From Ptychodera flava (Eukaryota > Hemichordata > Enteropneusta > Ptychoderidae): a stretch of DNA of 64,000 bases. Location: NCBI RefSeq assembly GCF_041260155.1, contig NW_027248278.1, forward strand, positions 22,318,284-22,382,283, read 5' to 3'. Every line of letters begins with the position of its first letter. Positions within the stretch are counted from its first letter, which is position 1. A program made the translations under genes and the position numbers. Under the pieces are notes generated by a model. It saw nothing but the letters and a program-made list of their open reading frames with translations, was not told the origin of the DNA and made no database searches. Shown here piece after piece: positions 38,601 to 46,800 of this stretch.

Positions 38601-41600
38601 GCAATATGGCCAGCTTGACCACAATTGTAACAAACTTTAGCACCTTGCCCAACATTATTATTACTATAATTACCGCTTGGACATGCAGATTAATGTGCCC
38701 AACCCCTCCGCAATTATAACAAACCACATTTGATTGATTTGCCGATTTTGAAAAGTCTGTTGTCTCCCATTGTTCCTGAAATGCTGGCTATTGTTCCGTT
38801 GGTACGAGTACGAGTTCTGTCTCTTGTCATAATTATCACTAAAATTAGGACGTACCATTTCTACTTGTACTGGTGCTGGTGATATCCCGCTCGTCGCTGC
38901 AACCTGCGGTACGGCGGTCTTCTTTTCTTCTGCCAGAGTTTTATTCTGTTTGACCAGCATCATGACGACCTTTGTCAGCTCCGATGTCGAAGAACCATCG
39001 TCCTCAGGCAGATCAACCACTAACTCGCCGGTCTTCGCGGACGTGAAAGCCGCCCTGAAGTCCTCGGGGTCCCGTCCAGCGACGAACTTCTTCAGCTTTG
39101 GTCGCAATCCCTGGAGGAAAGCGCTCAAAAGTTCGGCATCAGCTCGACCATACCGATCACACTTGTCTTTCAGGCGACCTGCATAACTCTCCATAGATTC
39201 GTTCGGCCCCTGGCGAATGCTGCGAATTTCTTCATCATTACGCCACCTCGGTGCCTGTCGGGTAAAACGCTCACGAAAAGCGTTTCTAAGGGCCTCCCAA
39301 TTTCCCAAGATTTCCTCTGTCTGTGAGTTAAACCAACACTCAGCCTCATCAGTCAGTAGCAAACCAAAGACATCACGGATATTGTTTGGCTGTAATTGTC
39401 TCAAGTGCACGTACAGTTCAAACTTCCTCATCCATTTCTGAGGGCAGTCGCTCTCTCGCCCAGTGTACCTAGGAGGCATGATATTTGCACTAATAGTCAA
39501 ATTGTCAACGTGCCTACCTAGAGCATCCATTTCGGCTTGTCGGACTTCTTGCCCTCGGTCTTGCAAACCCTGCACCTGTTGAAGTATCTCTCCGATGCGC
39601 TGCTGGAGGTTGTCATATCGCTCATCCTGCTGCTGGTTCAGTTGTACAGCTACTGGTATATCTGCTTGTTCTGCCATGTTTGGTTCTTGTCGCCTGATAA
39701 TTCTACCAGATCTAAGAATCATATATTCGTCCTGCTTCAGTATACTCCGGATTCTCACACCAAATTGTTGCGCTCGTAGTTAGGGGAATTACGAGTTGAG
39801 AGGTACCAGCCTGGATCGTAATGCTTTCAGTAACTGAAGCCGACACACCAAGATGTAGATTGTAACACAACCTTGTACTTTATTGCAAGATGGCGACCGT
39901 AACGTTCACTGTCAACGGTCTGATCTCAAGTCTCCGTCTCTCTTCTAGTCTAAGCTCTCTACAAAGTTAAATACATCTTTAAACTTACATAATTATTAAA
40001 GTTATCACGTGGTAATTTTCCCGCCAGTCTTTGATTGATTCTTAAGATTAAATAAGATCACACCATGGAATATCCCATTCTCGATTGTTCACAATGAAAT
40101 CTTAACCAATAATTAATTAAACTATCACACTATCTCTTATCTGCTTCTCGTACGATCTGAGTCAATGACCTTCACACGTCTTGGCCACGTGAGGGACGCT
40201 TTGAGATAAATCTCTACGGGAGGGGCGTTACACTACCATGTTTGGTTTAGGCGTCAAATTTAAAATTCATTGTTATCAGTGCGTACATATTGACACACAC
40301 ACACACCCACTAACTCATTAAGCTGGCAAACGCTCTCGCAGATATTTGTATGACAAAAATCTGTCATGATATCGTTATACCATATGCAAATTTGTTGTCA
40401 ACTTACTTTATATTTCAGGAAGGATAACCATCAAGTGAGATATGTTGCTGATAAAAATGACTCGCGAACTGACTTTACAATTTAAAAACTGAAAACTGTG
40501 AAAGTAGGCTATGTGCATTTTTGGATATCTATGTTGTCGACGAATTTCATCATGTCAAGGCACTTCAGCAATTTTGGCTCTGACGCTTTGCTAGACCAAT
40601 CATTTTGGTAGCGCACAAAGCTCATACACAACATATTGAATTGGGAACTATTTCATTCAGGAGGCTTCTGCGAAGCATCTTGTATTAAAAGTAAGTTAAT
40701 CAGCACTGACTTACTATAAGAAATTTTGGCAAGAAATTTGCATTTATTTTTGAAGCCCTGCATTCTGGTCAAGATATACTTTGCGCGATTTTTATAGGTC
40801 TCAAAATTACTTATTATTGGCAGAACCAAAAACTTACCTGGAGTACTTGTAGGTAAATTGATATTTTGCAATTTTTTTGCGGAACGACTATGAAAAAGTC
40901 AGTTTAAAAGTTTGACATGCAAGTATTTAATGACAATCTATGCGATGTTTCCATAGGTGACGCTTAACATTACCAGCCATTTACAATGGTTACCGAAAAC
41001 AAAAGGTGAACGATAATATTACATGATCGGTCATCGTGCGGAGTGAGTAGCCTTGAATGAACTTGATAAGGGGCTGGGCAAATACTCAGCACACTGCTAA
41101 ATGTGGCCAGGAAGACCATAGTTTAATGTTCCACGTTTCGTTGTGTAACCTATATACATGATATCACCACAAAAATAAACTATTTTATGGCATAAATGAT
41201 GTGCTTGCTTACGTTATGTTAAAATGGGACTACATTGTGTCGTTCATTCGAACAGTAAAATACGATTCCCTTGACATGTGTTGGCTACAGTGTAGCACAT
41301 TGTTATTTTCCTACCTTGTCCATAGCATTGACAAGCGCACCATGTTTAATCAGCACTTGAGCCACATCTAAATGACCCTCTGCGGAGGCCACATGCAATG
41401 CCGTTGATTCATACTGCAAGAAACAATGTGGCTATGTTACTCTGTAAAAATAATTGTTTCACATGTAAGTGCGAAATTTCTTGGAAAGACATAAAAATGC
41501 ACAATAATTCTCACATTACAAATCATGAAGAAGAAGAAAATGCAATAACGCTTGCTATCCAATGATGGTAGGGGATAATTAGGATAAAGCAGGGAAGAAG

Positions 41601-43804
41601 GGTGCAGGCAACGTGTATATGACTAAAATTATTGTCCAGTAAACGATGCCTCGCGTTGGTATTGTGGTTTACGTAAAGGAACTAGATAAAACTCACAGAT
41701 ATAATTTTTATTGCAATTGTTACTGATTCATTGACATTTTTATGTACATTTGTGTGACATAATGTTTCCGATGAGCGAGAGATTTGCAGCATTCAATGAT
41801 TAACTGATTTAATGATTTAAATCAACGAAACAGTCTTCATAACAAGAGGCCGTTAAGGGTCCTTAACGGAATTCGGCATGGAGTCCCTTGAAGCGTTTTA
41901 TTGACTTGGAACATTGCAATGACTTAGTGTACAAAAACAGTGCTAGATATCTATCTCAAAAGATGTCCGACATAATTTATTTGTTCGTTGACCTGCGAAG
42001 TCTTGATCAAGTTCCAATAATGCATAATGCAATGTACGTTGACTTACACACTGTCTTTTGTGTATAGAGCGCGCTGCTTGGCTAAGATACGTTGGGTCTG
42101 TTTTTAAACGTTAAAGTGTTGATATGCTTGAGCATTGTACTGGTGGGTTTGGTGACTTTGTCGTTAACTAATCGTCGCGAATTCGTAACAACATGATCGT
42201 ATCAGTTTCAAGCTCAAATAATGAAACGTAATAATGATATTCTTGAATGCGTGGTCAAGTGATATTATTATATGCGAACTCTTATTATACTCACTCCAAC
42301 GATGGAATAAATTCCCTTTTTATTGACATCATATCCCCCATCTATCAATGACTTAATTCTGTGAACATCATCGTCCATTGCAGCATCAATAAGGTCCTGT
42401 AGATGTAAATATTTAGTGCTATTATCCGGTTGTATGTATTCTGTTGCAGCGTTTAGAATTATACGTGGGTATTTTAATGTAAAATATTATACGGAAAGAA
42501 GTACCATTTTAAATTCCTGTATGATCAAACTCATTTATATTCACTGATGTATTTGCATATCACTATATATCACAAGATTTAGATGCGAACATGAGTACGC
42601 TGAAAACGCAAATTAAGCATTAAATTATCCCAATTTATGTTAAGGGATATAGTCGTCGGAACTGCGTTCAAAGGTCGCAGGAGACCCCGTACGACTAATG
42701 TAAACACTGTATAATGTTACGATGGTGATTGATGAAAGTTAAAACATGTCTTTTATAATCTTTACCGTATAATTTAAATATTGCATCTACGATGAAGAGG
42801 TGCATCTAGATATCATGCACGAAATAATTTTTTTGTAAACAAAAACTCACAGAGGCGTAGTTCCGACGACCGTTTCCATTTAAGAAGATAAAAACACTTT
42901 ATTTCTGAACCAGTTATCTACCTACCCGGCCCAACATTTATTTCATCTGATTTTTACCATTACATTTTTATGATTTGATTATATTTCAATGTGACTTAGA
43001 AGTGGTTTTTATTCACTGACGAAACACAGGTAAATGAAATAGAAACGTTTCCCTTGTATTTTGGTTGATAATGTAAGACTATCACTTTAATGTATTTTTG
43101 TGAACACCATTCACGAGATACCCTGACTATATGCACATATTTGACAAGAGAGTAAAAAGCGCATTATTAAAGTCAAGTCTATAAGGAAATCCAAACAAAT
43201 GAAGTTTAAACGTGGAAACGGATTACAGATATAACTACAGTGTCATCATTACTGTAAAAAAACTTATATTGCACTCCCCATTTTCTACATGGAAATATAT
43301 TGTACAATATCATAGCTTTATGTATTTCATTTTCTCAAGCCTACGTGTAATTTACAACACCCACTGTGCCAAGGCCTAAGAGCTACATATTGACAGGTCT
43401 TATGGATAACTAATATGTATAGTGAGTCACATCATTGAGGTTATATTAAAGTGTCGGCAATTGGAAGGGTTATAGCACATTCATATGTTACTGTCCAATG
43501 CTATTAGAGATGTCTTACTACCAATAGAATCAGAATAATACTACAAAGCCATGATCCACATCATAGACATGAGTTCCAGAGTGACAAACTCGATTTAACC
43601 TGTTTTGTAAATGAAGGACTATCCTTGTCTTTTTTGAAGGTGATTCATAATTCTGACACAAACCAAAACTACAAAAAACATTAGGGAGAGTTGTGCTCTC
43701 TTTGATTTATTAAGGAACATTATTTGTTTTGATCAGTGGCCGCAATCAATTCTATGGATTTAAACTGCACCAACCTGAGGGTTCTTCTCCTTGCCCGTAG
43801 CCAT
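19418..43804 (-). CDS. Ankyrin-ROC-COR-Death domain protein (kinase-less DAPK-like), whole gene
   Basis: Thirteen proposed exons: 43775-43804, 42295-42396, 41315-41413, 28165-28263, 27532-27636, 27433-27477, 26096-26155, 25611-25742, 24737-24988, 23798-23924, 22088-22236, 21310-21489 and 19418-20623. They total 2586 nt in consistent phase (861 residues) with no frame break. Domain order: ankyrin repeats (about 11-160), ROC GTPase (about 200-400; P-loop GFGGNGKTT near 209, DFAGQ near 270, SRAD at the base-recognition position near 338), COR (about 400-740), Death domain (about 750-855). This is the ankyrin-ROC-COR-Death part of DAPK1; no kinase or calmodulin-binding segment is present. Likely a cytoplasmic GTP-binding scaffold for death or immune signalling (inferred). 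Its third intron contains the gypsy element. Confidence 0.8.
21310..21489 (-). CDS. ROCO gene exon: ROC-COR junction
   Basis: 180-nt exon, phase 0-0 (acceptor ATTTCAG, donor GTGTGT). It encodes [19 protein letters not shown] and then [20 protein letters not shown]...[10 protein letters not shown], the typical start of the COR region ('PKIC...W...FL..LGE'). Confidence 0.8.
22088..22236 (-). CDS. ROCO gene exon: ROC C-terminal part
   Basis: 149-nt exon (acceptor TTCACAG, donor GTATTT) encoding [20 protein letters not shown] followed by [16 protein letters not shown]. The 'LNC..S.S.DMKRLR' pattern is the last helix-strand of ROC domains. It joins the next exon directly, giving the normal ROC-COR spacing. 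Confidence 0.75.
23798..23924 (-). CDS. ROCO gene exon: ROC base-recognition motif
   Basis: 127-nt exon, phase 0 to 1 (acceptor TTACAAG, donor GTGCGT). It encodes [15 protein letters not shown] and [14 protein letters not shown], the ROC equivalent of the Ras NKxD loop (VASRAD/SRAD). Confidence 0.75.
24737..24988 (-). CDS. ROCO gene exon: ROC switch regions
   Basis: 252-nt exon, phase 0-0 (acceptor TCGCTAG, donor GTTAGT). It encodes [14 protein letters not shown]..., [20 protein letters not shown] and [20 protein letters not shown]. The PTPGID and DFAGQ motifs are switch I and switch II of ROC GTPases. Confidence 0.85.
25611..25742 (-). CDS. ROCO gene exon: ROC P-loop
   Basis: 132-nt exon, phase 0-0 (acceptor TTTCCTAG, donor GTAGGC), encoding [20 protein letters not shown], a canonical Walker A motif after a beta strand. 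Confidence 0.85.
26096..26155 (-). CDS. ROCO gene exon: ankyrin-ROC linker
   Basis: 60-nt phase 0-0 exon encoding [20 protein letters not shown] (acceptor ACTCCAG, donor GTATGT). No domain on its own. It is supported by splice sites, phase and position. Confidence 0.6.
27433..27477 (-). CDS. ROCO gene exon (tentative, 15 residues)
   Basis: 45-nt phase 0-0 candidate encoding [15 protein letters not shown] (acceptor TGTACAG, donor GTTAAG). It may be skipped: without it the gene still stays in frame. Confidence 0.4.
27532..27636 (-). CDS. ROCO gene exon: ankyrin repeat
   Basis: 105-nt phase 0-0 exon (acceptor TTTTCTAG, donor GTAAGT) encoding [20 protein letters not shown] and a following helix. 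This is the ankyrin 'G.TALxxA' pattern, continuous with the preceding repeat. Confidence 0.8.
28165..28263 (-). CDS. ROCO gene exon: ankyrin repeat
   Basis: 99-nt (33-codon) exon, phase 0-0, encoding [20 protein letters not shown] and [13 protein letters not shown], a textbook ankyrin repeat. Donor GTAAAT. Confidence 0.85.
28987..29260 (+). pseudogene. Crypton/KIAA1958-like tyrosine-recombinase N-terminal remnant
   Basis: From ATG 28987 the reading encodes [40 protein letters not shown], then stops. A second frame carries [16 protein letters not shown]. The layout 'K...T..A...F..Y......LD..L..FY.EVR...G.....SL' is that of the N-terminal region of DUF3504/KIAA1958-type tyrosine-recombinase-derived proteins (recalled family pattern). 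At least one frameshift and in-frame stops make it dead. The catalytic domain is absent. Confidence 0.5.
29278..29456. repeat. 180-bp foldback (long inverted repeat)
   Basis: The left arm runs from AATAATAACACATGAGAGC to CGAAATACTGA (29278-29357). The right arm is its inverse from TCAGTATTTCG to GCTCTCATGTGTTATTATT (29377-29456). The arms are about 78-80 nt with a few mismatches and a loop of about 20 nt (TGATGCCCTCGCCTACGGC). It immediately follows the recombinase remnant and could be the terminal structure of the same element. Confidence 0.8.
31419..32068. mobile_element. Non-autonomous TIR transposon flanked by TA
   Basis: The left end CACTCCGTGTGACAGTTTTC continues GGAC. The right end is the inverse GTCCGAAAACTGTCACACTG then AGTG, so 24 of 25 bases match as a terminal inverted repeat. 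Both sides abut TATA/TA, consistent with a TA target-site duplication as in Tc1/mariner-type elements (family knowledge). Length about 650 bp, no transposase. A second copy of the CAGTTTTCGGAC motif follows the left TIR. Confidence 0.7.
32828..33293 (-). repeat. Gypsy 3' LTR (left on plus strand)
   Basis: Near-identical to 39767-40232. On the minus strand it begins TGTAACGCC and ends GCGCAACA. The polypurine tract AAAAAAGGTGGGAGAG directly precedes it at 33294-33309. Confidence 0.92.
33294..34210 (-). other. Gypsy 3' untranslated region with polypurine tract
   Basis: About 0.9 kb between the chromodomain end and the 3' LTR. It includes the polypurine tract next to the LTR and an A/C-rich stretch near 33.84-34.2 kb. 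A 77-codon minus ORF at 33602-33835 has no recognisable domain; no envelope gene is seen. Confidence 0.6.
34211..34726 (-). CDS. Gypsy integrase C-terminus: acidic linker and chromodomain
   Basis: 171 codons. After a hydrophilic linker comes [20 protein letters not shown] and [19 protein letters not shown], a complete chromodomain (aromatic cage positions Y, W and the EPEENL end). Chromodomains of this kind target integration to particular chromatin (family knowledge). It is separated from the integrase core by a frame change near 34.75 kb. Confidence 0.85.
   Translation of the reverse strand: MKHAHLRPRRLLDSQSSQYSADDSETNDDVNNMPHPATVDYHLESDTDIYFSASETPLESSDNNQRNKQRRREIRERAEERLSQLSVSQTDDECDDNDKNKYFGIEKIEKCRYRNGKREYLIKWHGYDAKHNTWEPEENLNDAALESLKSNPVPTIGKPTLRSDSSANKHV
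34723..36512 (-). pseudogene. Gypsy integrase
   Basis: Two overlapping frames (35238-36512 and 34723-35388). Visible: zinc-binding HHCC region ([18 protein letters not shown]... CVKCHSRK), first catalytic Asp in VGVDFLGPL, second in [14 protein letters not shown], catalytic Glu in [14 protein letters not shown], then the GPY/F-like end. The frameshift lies near 35.37 kb between the first and second Asp. The first ORF also starts with the end of RNase H and a Ser/Asp-rich spacer. Confidence 0.88.
36481..36810 (-). pseudogene. Gypsy RNase H region
   Basis: Encodes [20 protein letters not shown] (RNase H TDAS motif) after the connection domain [20 protein letters not shown]. The frame breaks near the end; the downstream part ([11 protein letters not shown]) is in the integrase ORF frame. 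Confidence 0.85.
36876..37720 (-). pseudogene. Gypsy reverse transcriptase
   Basis: N-terminal part at 37457-37720 ([34 protein letters not shown]). The catalytic part at 36876-37283 has the active site [12 protein letters not shown] (YIDD), followed by [20 protein letters not shown]. The middle lies in other frames, so at least two frameshifts interrupt it. Confidence 0.9.
37911..38468 (-). CDS. Gypsy aspartic protease
   Basis: 186-codon ORF with the catalytic DTGA in [15 protein letters not shown] and the conserved LIIGVDFL near the end, as in retropepsins. It follows gag on the minus strand in a different frame. Confidence 0.85.
   Translation of the reverse strand: MCNLNIDDNCVQGISVINVSIMNQNVPAIVDTGAAITVAPVSLLSEIPKLRNQRIHKSNYNAIKLADDRQIPIKGVVNARVNIAGKKVMMSIHLVENLKQKLIIGVDFLTKYRAVIDIASKRLKLRSALVVKATEGFTVPPRSELEISGKFNDHMPDGILGHTENTKTLSHLGVVAARVLSMISL
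38506..39758 (-). pseudogene. gag: Gypsy gag with zinc knuckles
   Basis: The main ORF at 38670-39758 has a coiled-coil Gln-rich N-terminus, then the retrotransposon gag domain ([62 protein letters not shown]). It loses frame before the nucleocapsid. The knuckles CYNCGGVGH and [14 protein letters not shown] lie just downstream in two other frames (38506-38727). Confidence 0.88.
39767..40232 (-). repeat. Gypsy 5' LTR (right on plus strand)
   Basis: Pairs with the LTR at 32828-33293. Directly inside it on the minus strand lies ATTTGGTGTGAGAATCCGG; the TGG start is as expected of a tRNA primer-binding site, but I did not identify the tRNA. Confidence 0.92.
41315..41413 (-). CDS. ROCO gene exon: ankyrin repeat
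   Basis: 99-nt exon, phase 0-0, encoding [20 protein letters not shown] and [13 protein letters not shown]. Acceptor TCTTGCAG, donor GTAGGA. The 33-residue period matches the next ankyrin exon across the transposon-filled intron. Confidence 0.85.
42295..42396 (-). CDS. ROCO gene exon: first ankyrin repeat
   Basis: 102-nt phase 0-0 exon encoding [20 protein letters not shown] and [14 protein letters not shown] (acceptor CTACAG, donor GTGAGT). Confidence 0.8.
43775..43804 (-). CDS. ROCO gene exon 1: start codon
   Basis: 30-nt coding exon from ATG at 43804 (context GCTACC-like inverse CCATGG) encoding [10 protein letters not shown], with donor GTTGGT. It joins the first ankyrin exon in phase 0. 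No signal peptide, consistent with a cytoplasmic protein. Confidence 0.65.
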
Positions 43805-46800
43805 GGTTACACCATTTACAATTCACTGCCTACATTTGCTATGTATATCTCCAGGGAACCCTGTTAGTCTGTGGAGGCAACATACAATTCACGGGTCAAC
43901 AGACATTCGAAATTCATTTACTTTACATTTGATAATATATTTTCATTTGTTTTGGCAAATTGACGTTAAGATGTCCAAGGCAACAGGCAGCCAATTATAT
44001 ACGCATATATCGAAGTTGATTTAATATACCGCCCTTTTTCTCTGCAGCTCCGAAAATAGTGTTCCCCTAGCAAAAACTTTGAAAATAATTATGTCTTTAT
44101 TTCAGAGGTGAAAACAGAGGTGTGGCATACTGAATTTCGAGTTGCTATGCTTACAAAATGCGACCAAGGAGGAATATGTCCGGAACTAAACAAAGTTTAA
44201 ATGGTGCTGTTTTGAAAAGGAATCTTCAGTTTCAATGGTATTGGTTATTATCCCGTTTATACATTTCCTACAAATTACTGCCTTACGGGAAGACCCTGTT
44301 ATCATGACACGAAATTTTCCGATACTACTTTCCAAATGCTGTACGGTTTTACTTTAGAGAACGAGGTCCGATGTTGCAATACACCAAAGAGAAAATACAC
44401 AGTCCTGTATCAGACAAGAAAATGCATACTTTGTGGAGTCCACAATAAAGCTTTTAATGAATGTACAACAAGTCCTAGGGCAGTACTCGTGCTAATAGTT
44501 ATTGATCATTGTTTACGGCAATGCAGTCGACAACGTATACATGTAAAGGCTGGGTTAGCACAGGAATTTTGTATTGTCTCAAATTAAAAAAGGACTGGCC
44601 CTAAGAGTGTGAGCTTGTACATAATGATTATCCCTGCATTAGGCCAGGCCCTCTTTAAATCGCATCGTTATGATCATCATCGAAATATCTGTACAAGGAA
44701 GAAAACGCCAATTGGATTCATGGTGGGAATTCCAAATCCATAATCCATTGTCCTCCTCTTAAATGGTGCTATGTGCTCACTGTGTGAAATAAGATATGAT
44801 CTAAAAAATTGTCCATTAAGTCACATGTAAAAAAGCTGACATGTAATTCATCGGGCAAATTCTATGACAAAATATCGCTGTCTAAACAACACAGTCTCCT
44901 CTGACCTATCGTCAGCTTTTGGAGAAGAAAAGTTGAAATTTAGTGACTGATACCTGGCGATGTTTGTTGATTTTCTGCAGCCTTGTTTTACCACAGAAAC
45001 ATTGTCAGAGTGTTTGGAAAGACCTGAATTGGATTTGAATTCACAGAAAAACATCTAAGCTCGGATATAGCTATACAAAAGGCGATCGCCGGTATATTTA
45101 CCATCTATTGAAAATTCTAACAAAGGGGTGGCCTTGCATGACCCGAGTCAGCGCTTTCTATTGATTTATTCACAGCTTTATTAAAATGTCGTCTGCTAAA
45201 CCAGTCAAGTTTCGTAAGCCTCTTCAAATTTTAGCGGACGGAACTTTTATGGGGGATCAAGTCAATTTTATGAAATACAGGTTTTTGCATTTCTAAAATC
45301 ATTATGATGTTTATCTCCATAATAAAACAGCTGAATAGTTCTTTAGATTATAAACTGTGTTCTATAAAGTCGTTGTCTAACCCAGGTTAAGCAGGTATCG
45401 ACCTCTTATAACTTTATTGTAAGTAAGTAAGGGATGTCAAGTGTAAACGTTAGTTAATGACTGAAGTAGAATTTCATCTGTATGATTTTGTATTCGTCTA
45501 CAAATGCGAGTCTCAGGTCTGCTTGTTGTCCGTCTAAATTCACTGTTCTGCATGAAGCTGTGCATTAGGTTGCCCAATATAGCCATAGTTACTGATATTG
45601 CTTTCACTTCTGTTAGGTATAGAAAACTGTCAAATAGCCTAGCCTATAATAAACCGTTTACAGACCCTTAGTTGTTAATGTCCATTTCTCAGGACCAAGA
45701 TGTTTCAAATAGTCAGAATAGCTTATTTGCCTGTGGCCAGCACATAATCCAACACAAGTACAGATGGTCTTATGGAGTTTACAGAACCCGAAAAAGTACA
45801 TATTGCTCGAACAAGAGTATTCAATAGTTAACAACCAAACTTATAATGTCGTAGTGTTTTGAACAAAACAGCATTGAACATCACTGTACAGAAGATTTGC
45901 GATAAACAGTCAATCTTTTCTTGAAAGCTCTAACAAAGAGAGTCACTTGCCATGACCCCATTGTAAGACATATATTCTATCGCCGATGGCGTCAAATATT
46001 CAGACTAGTGTCATCTGCCAATAGGGCCTTGAAGAAGTGAATTCCTTATTTTGTGTTCGGAACCCCTCTGACTTCACATTCATAAAATTTTCTGAACCAA
46101 CAATTGATTTTAGTTACGTTAAATGTTTGAAAGGGCAAATTTCTTCACCTGATGCTCAATCTTCGATAAACTTCAACCTGAAATTCCCATTCTAAAATTC
46201 CAAACAATTCTGCTAGTAATATAAGAAAATAAATACAAATAACAACCTTAGATTCTGTCCGATCATGCTAAATTATTGTATTGGAATTCTTTGTTTGATT
46301 CCTTCGTTTCGTTCGTCTGAGGAGAGGGTAAATATGTAAAACTTATTTAATGAGGCGCTCACTTTGACCCAATTTCCTATTATGTCACAGCCACTCATTC
46401 AGACATGCAAACACCAGGTCAAATGTCCGATTATACATAGTGCAATGTAAGTGCACATAGCATTATTACACTAAATGTAACATTAGGTGAATAGGTACCT
46501 TAGAAAACATTCCAGCAAAAGTGGAGTGGTAGACTTGCTCCAAGTCTGTGGGCATAGTAGTATCAAAACATACAATAAGTTGAAGGAATAAACATCTGCT
46601 GACCGATCGCGACGCGCTAATGGAGTGTATCAAGGGGTGAACGCCTTTGCCCAGAGTAACTGAACTGCTAAGAAAAGCAAGGCGACTGGGGCCAGTCTAC
46701 TGTTGTGGCAACTTTCAGAGCAACGTGGCAATGGTTACTCTTCAAGAACAATATTTGCATGAACTGATAAAAATTGACAAGGGTGATGAGTTGAAATACA

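Larger units (their letters stand above)
32828..40232 (-). mobile_element. Ty3/gypsy LTR retrotransposon with chromodomain integrase
   Basis: A 7.4-kb element on the minus strand. It is bounded by two about 466-bp LTRs (TGTAAC...CAACA on the minus strand) and flanked by a 4-bp CTAC duplication at 32824-32827 and 40233-40236. Order on the minus strand: gag (with zinc knuckles), aspartic protease, reverse transcriptase, RNase H, integrase, chromodomain. The protein order and chromodomain place it among gypsy chromoviruses (family knowledge). The LTRs differ at only about four substitutions and three indels, implying recent insertion, yet the ORFs contain several frameshifts. It sits in sense orientation in the host intron. 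Confidence 0.93.
28264..41314 (-). other. Large intron of the ROCO gene, a transposon nest
   Basis: A 13-kb intron between two ankyrin exons. It holds a Crypton-like remnant with foldback (about 28.85-29.46 kb), a GC-richer unclassified patch (about 29.88-31.2 kb), a TA-flanked TIR element (31419-32068) and a Ty3/gypsy retrotransposon (32828-40232). No host exon was recognised inside it. Confidence 0.7.
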
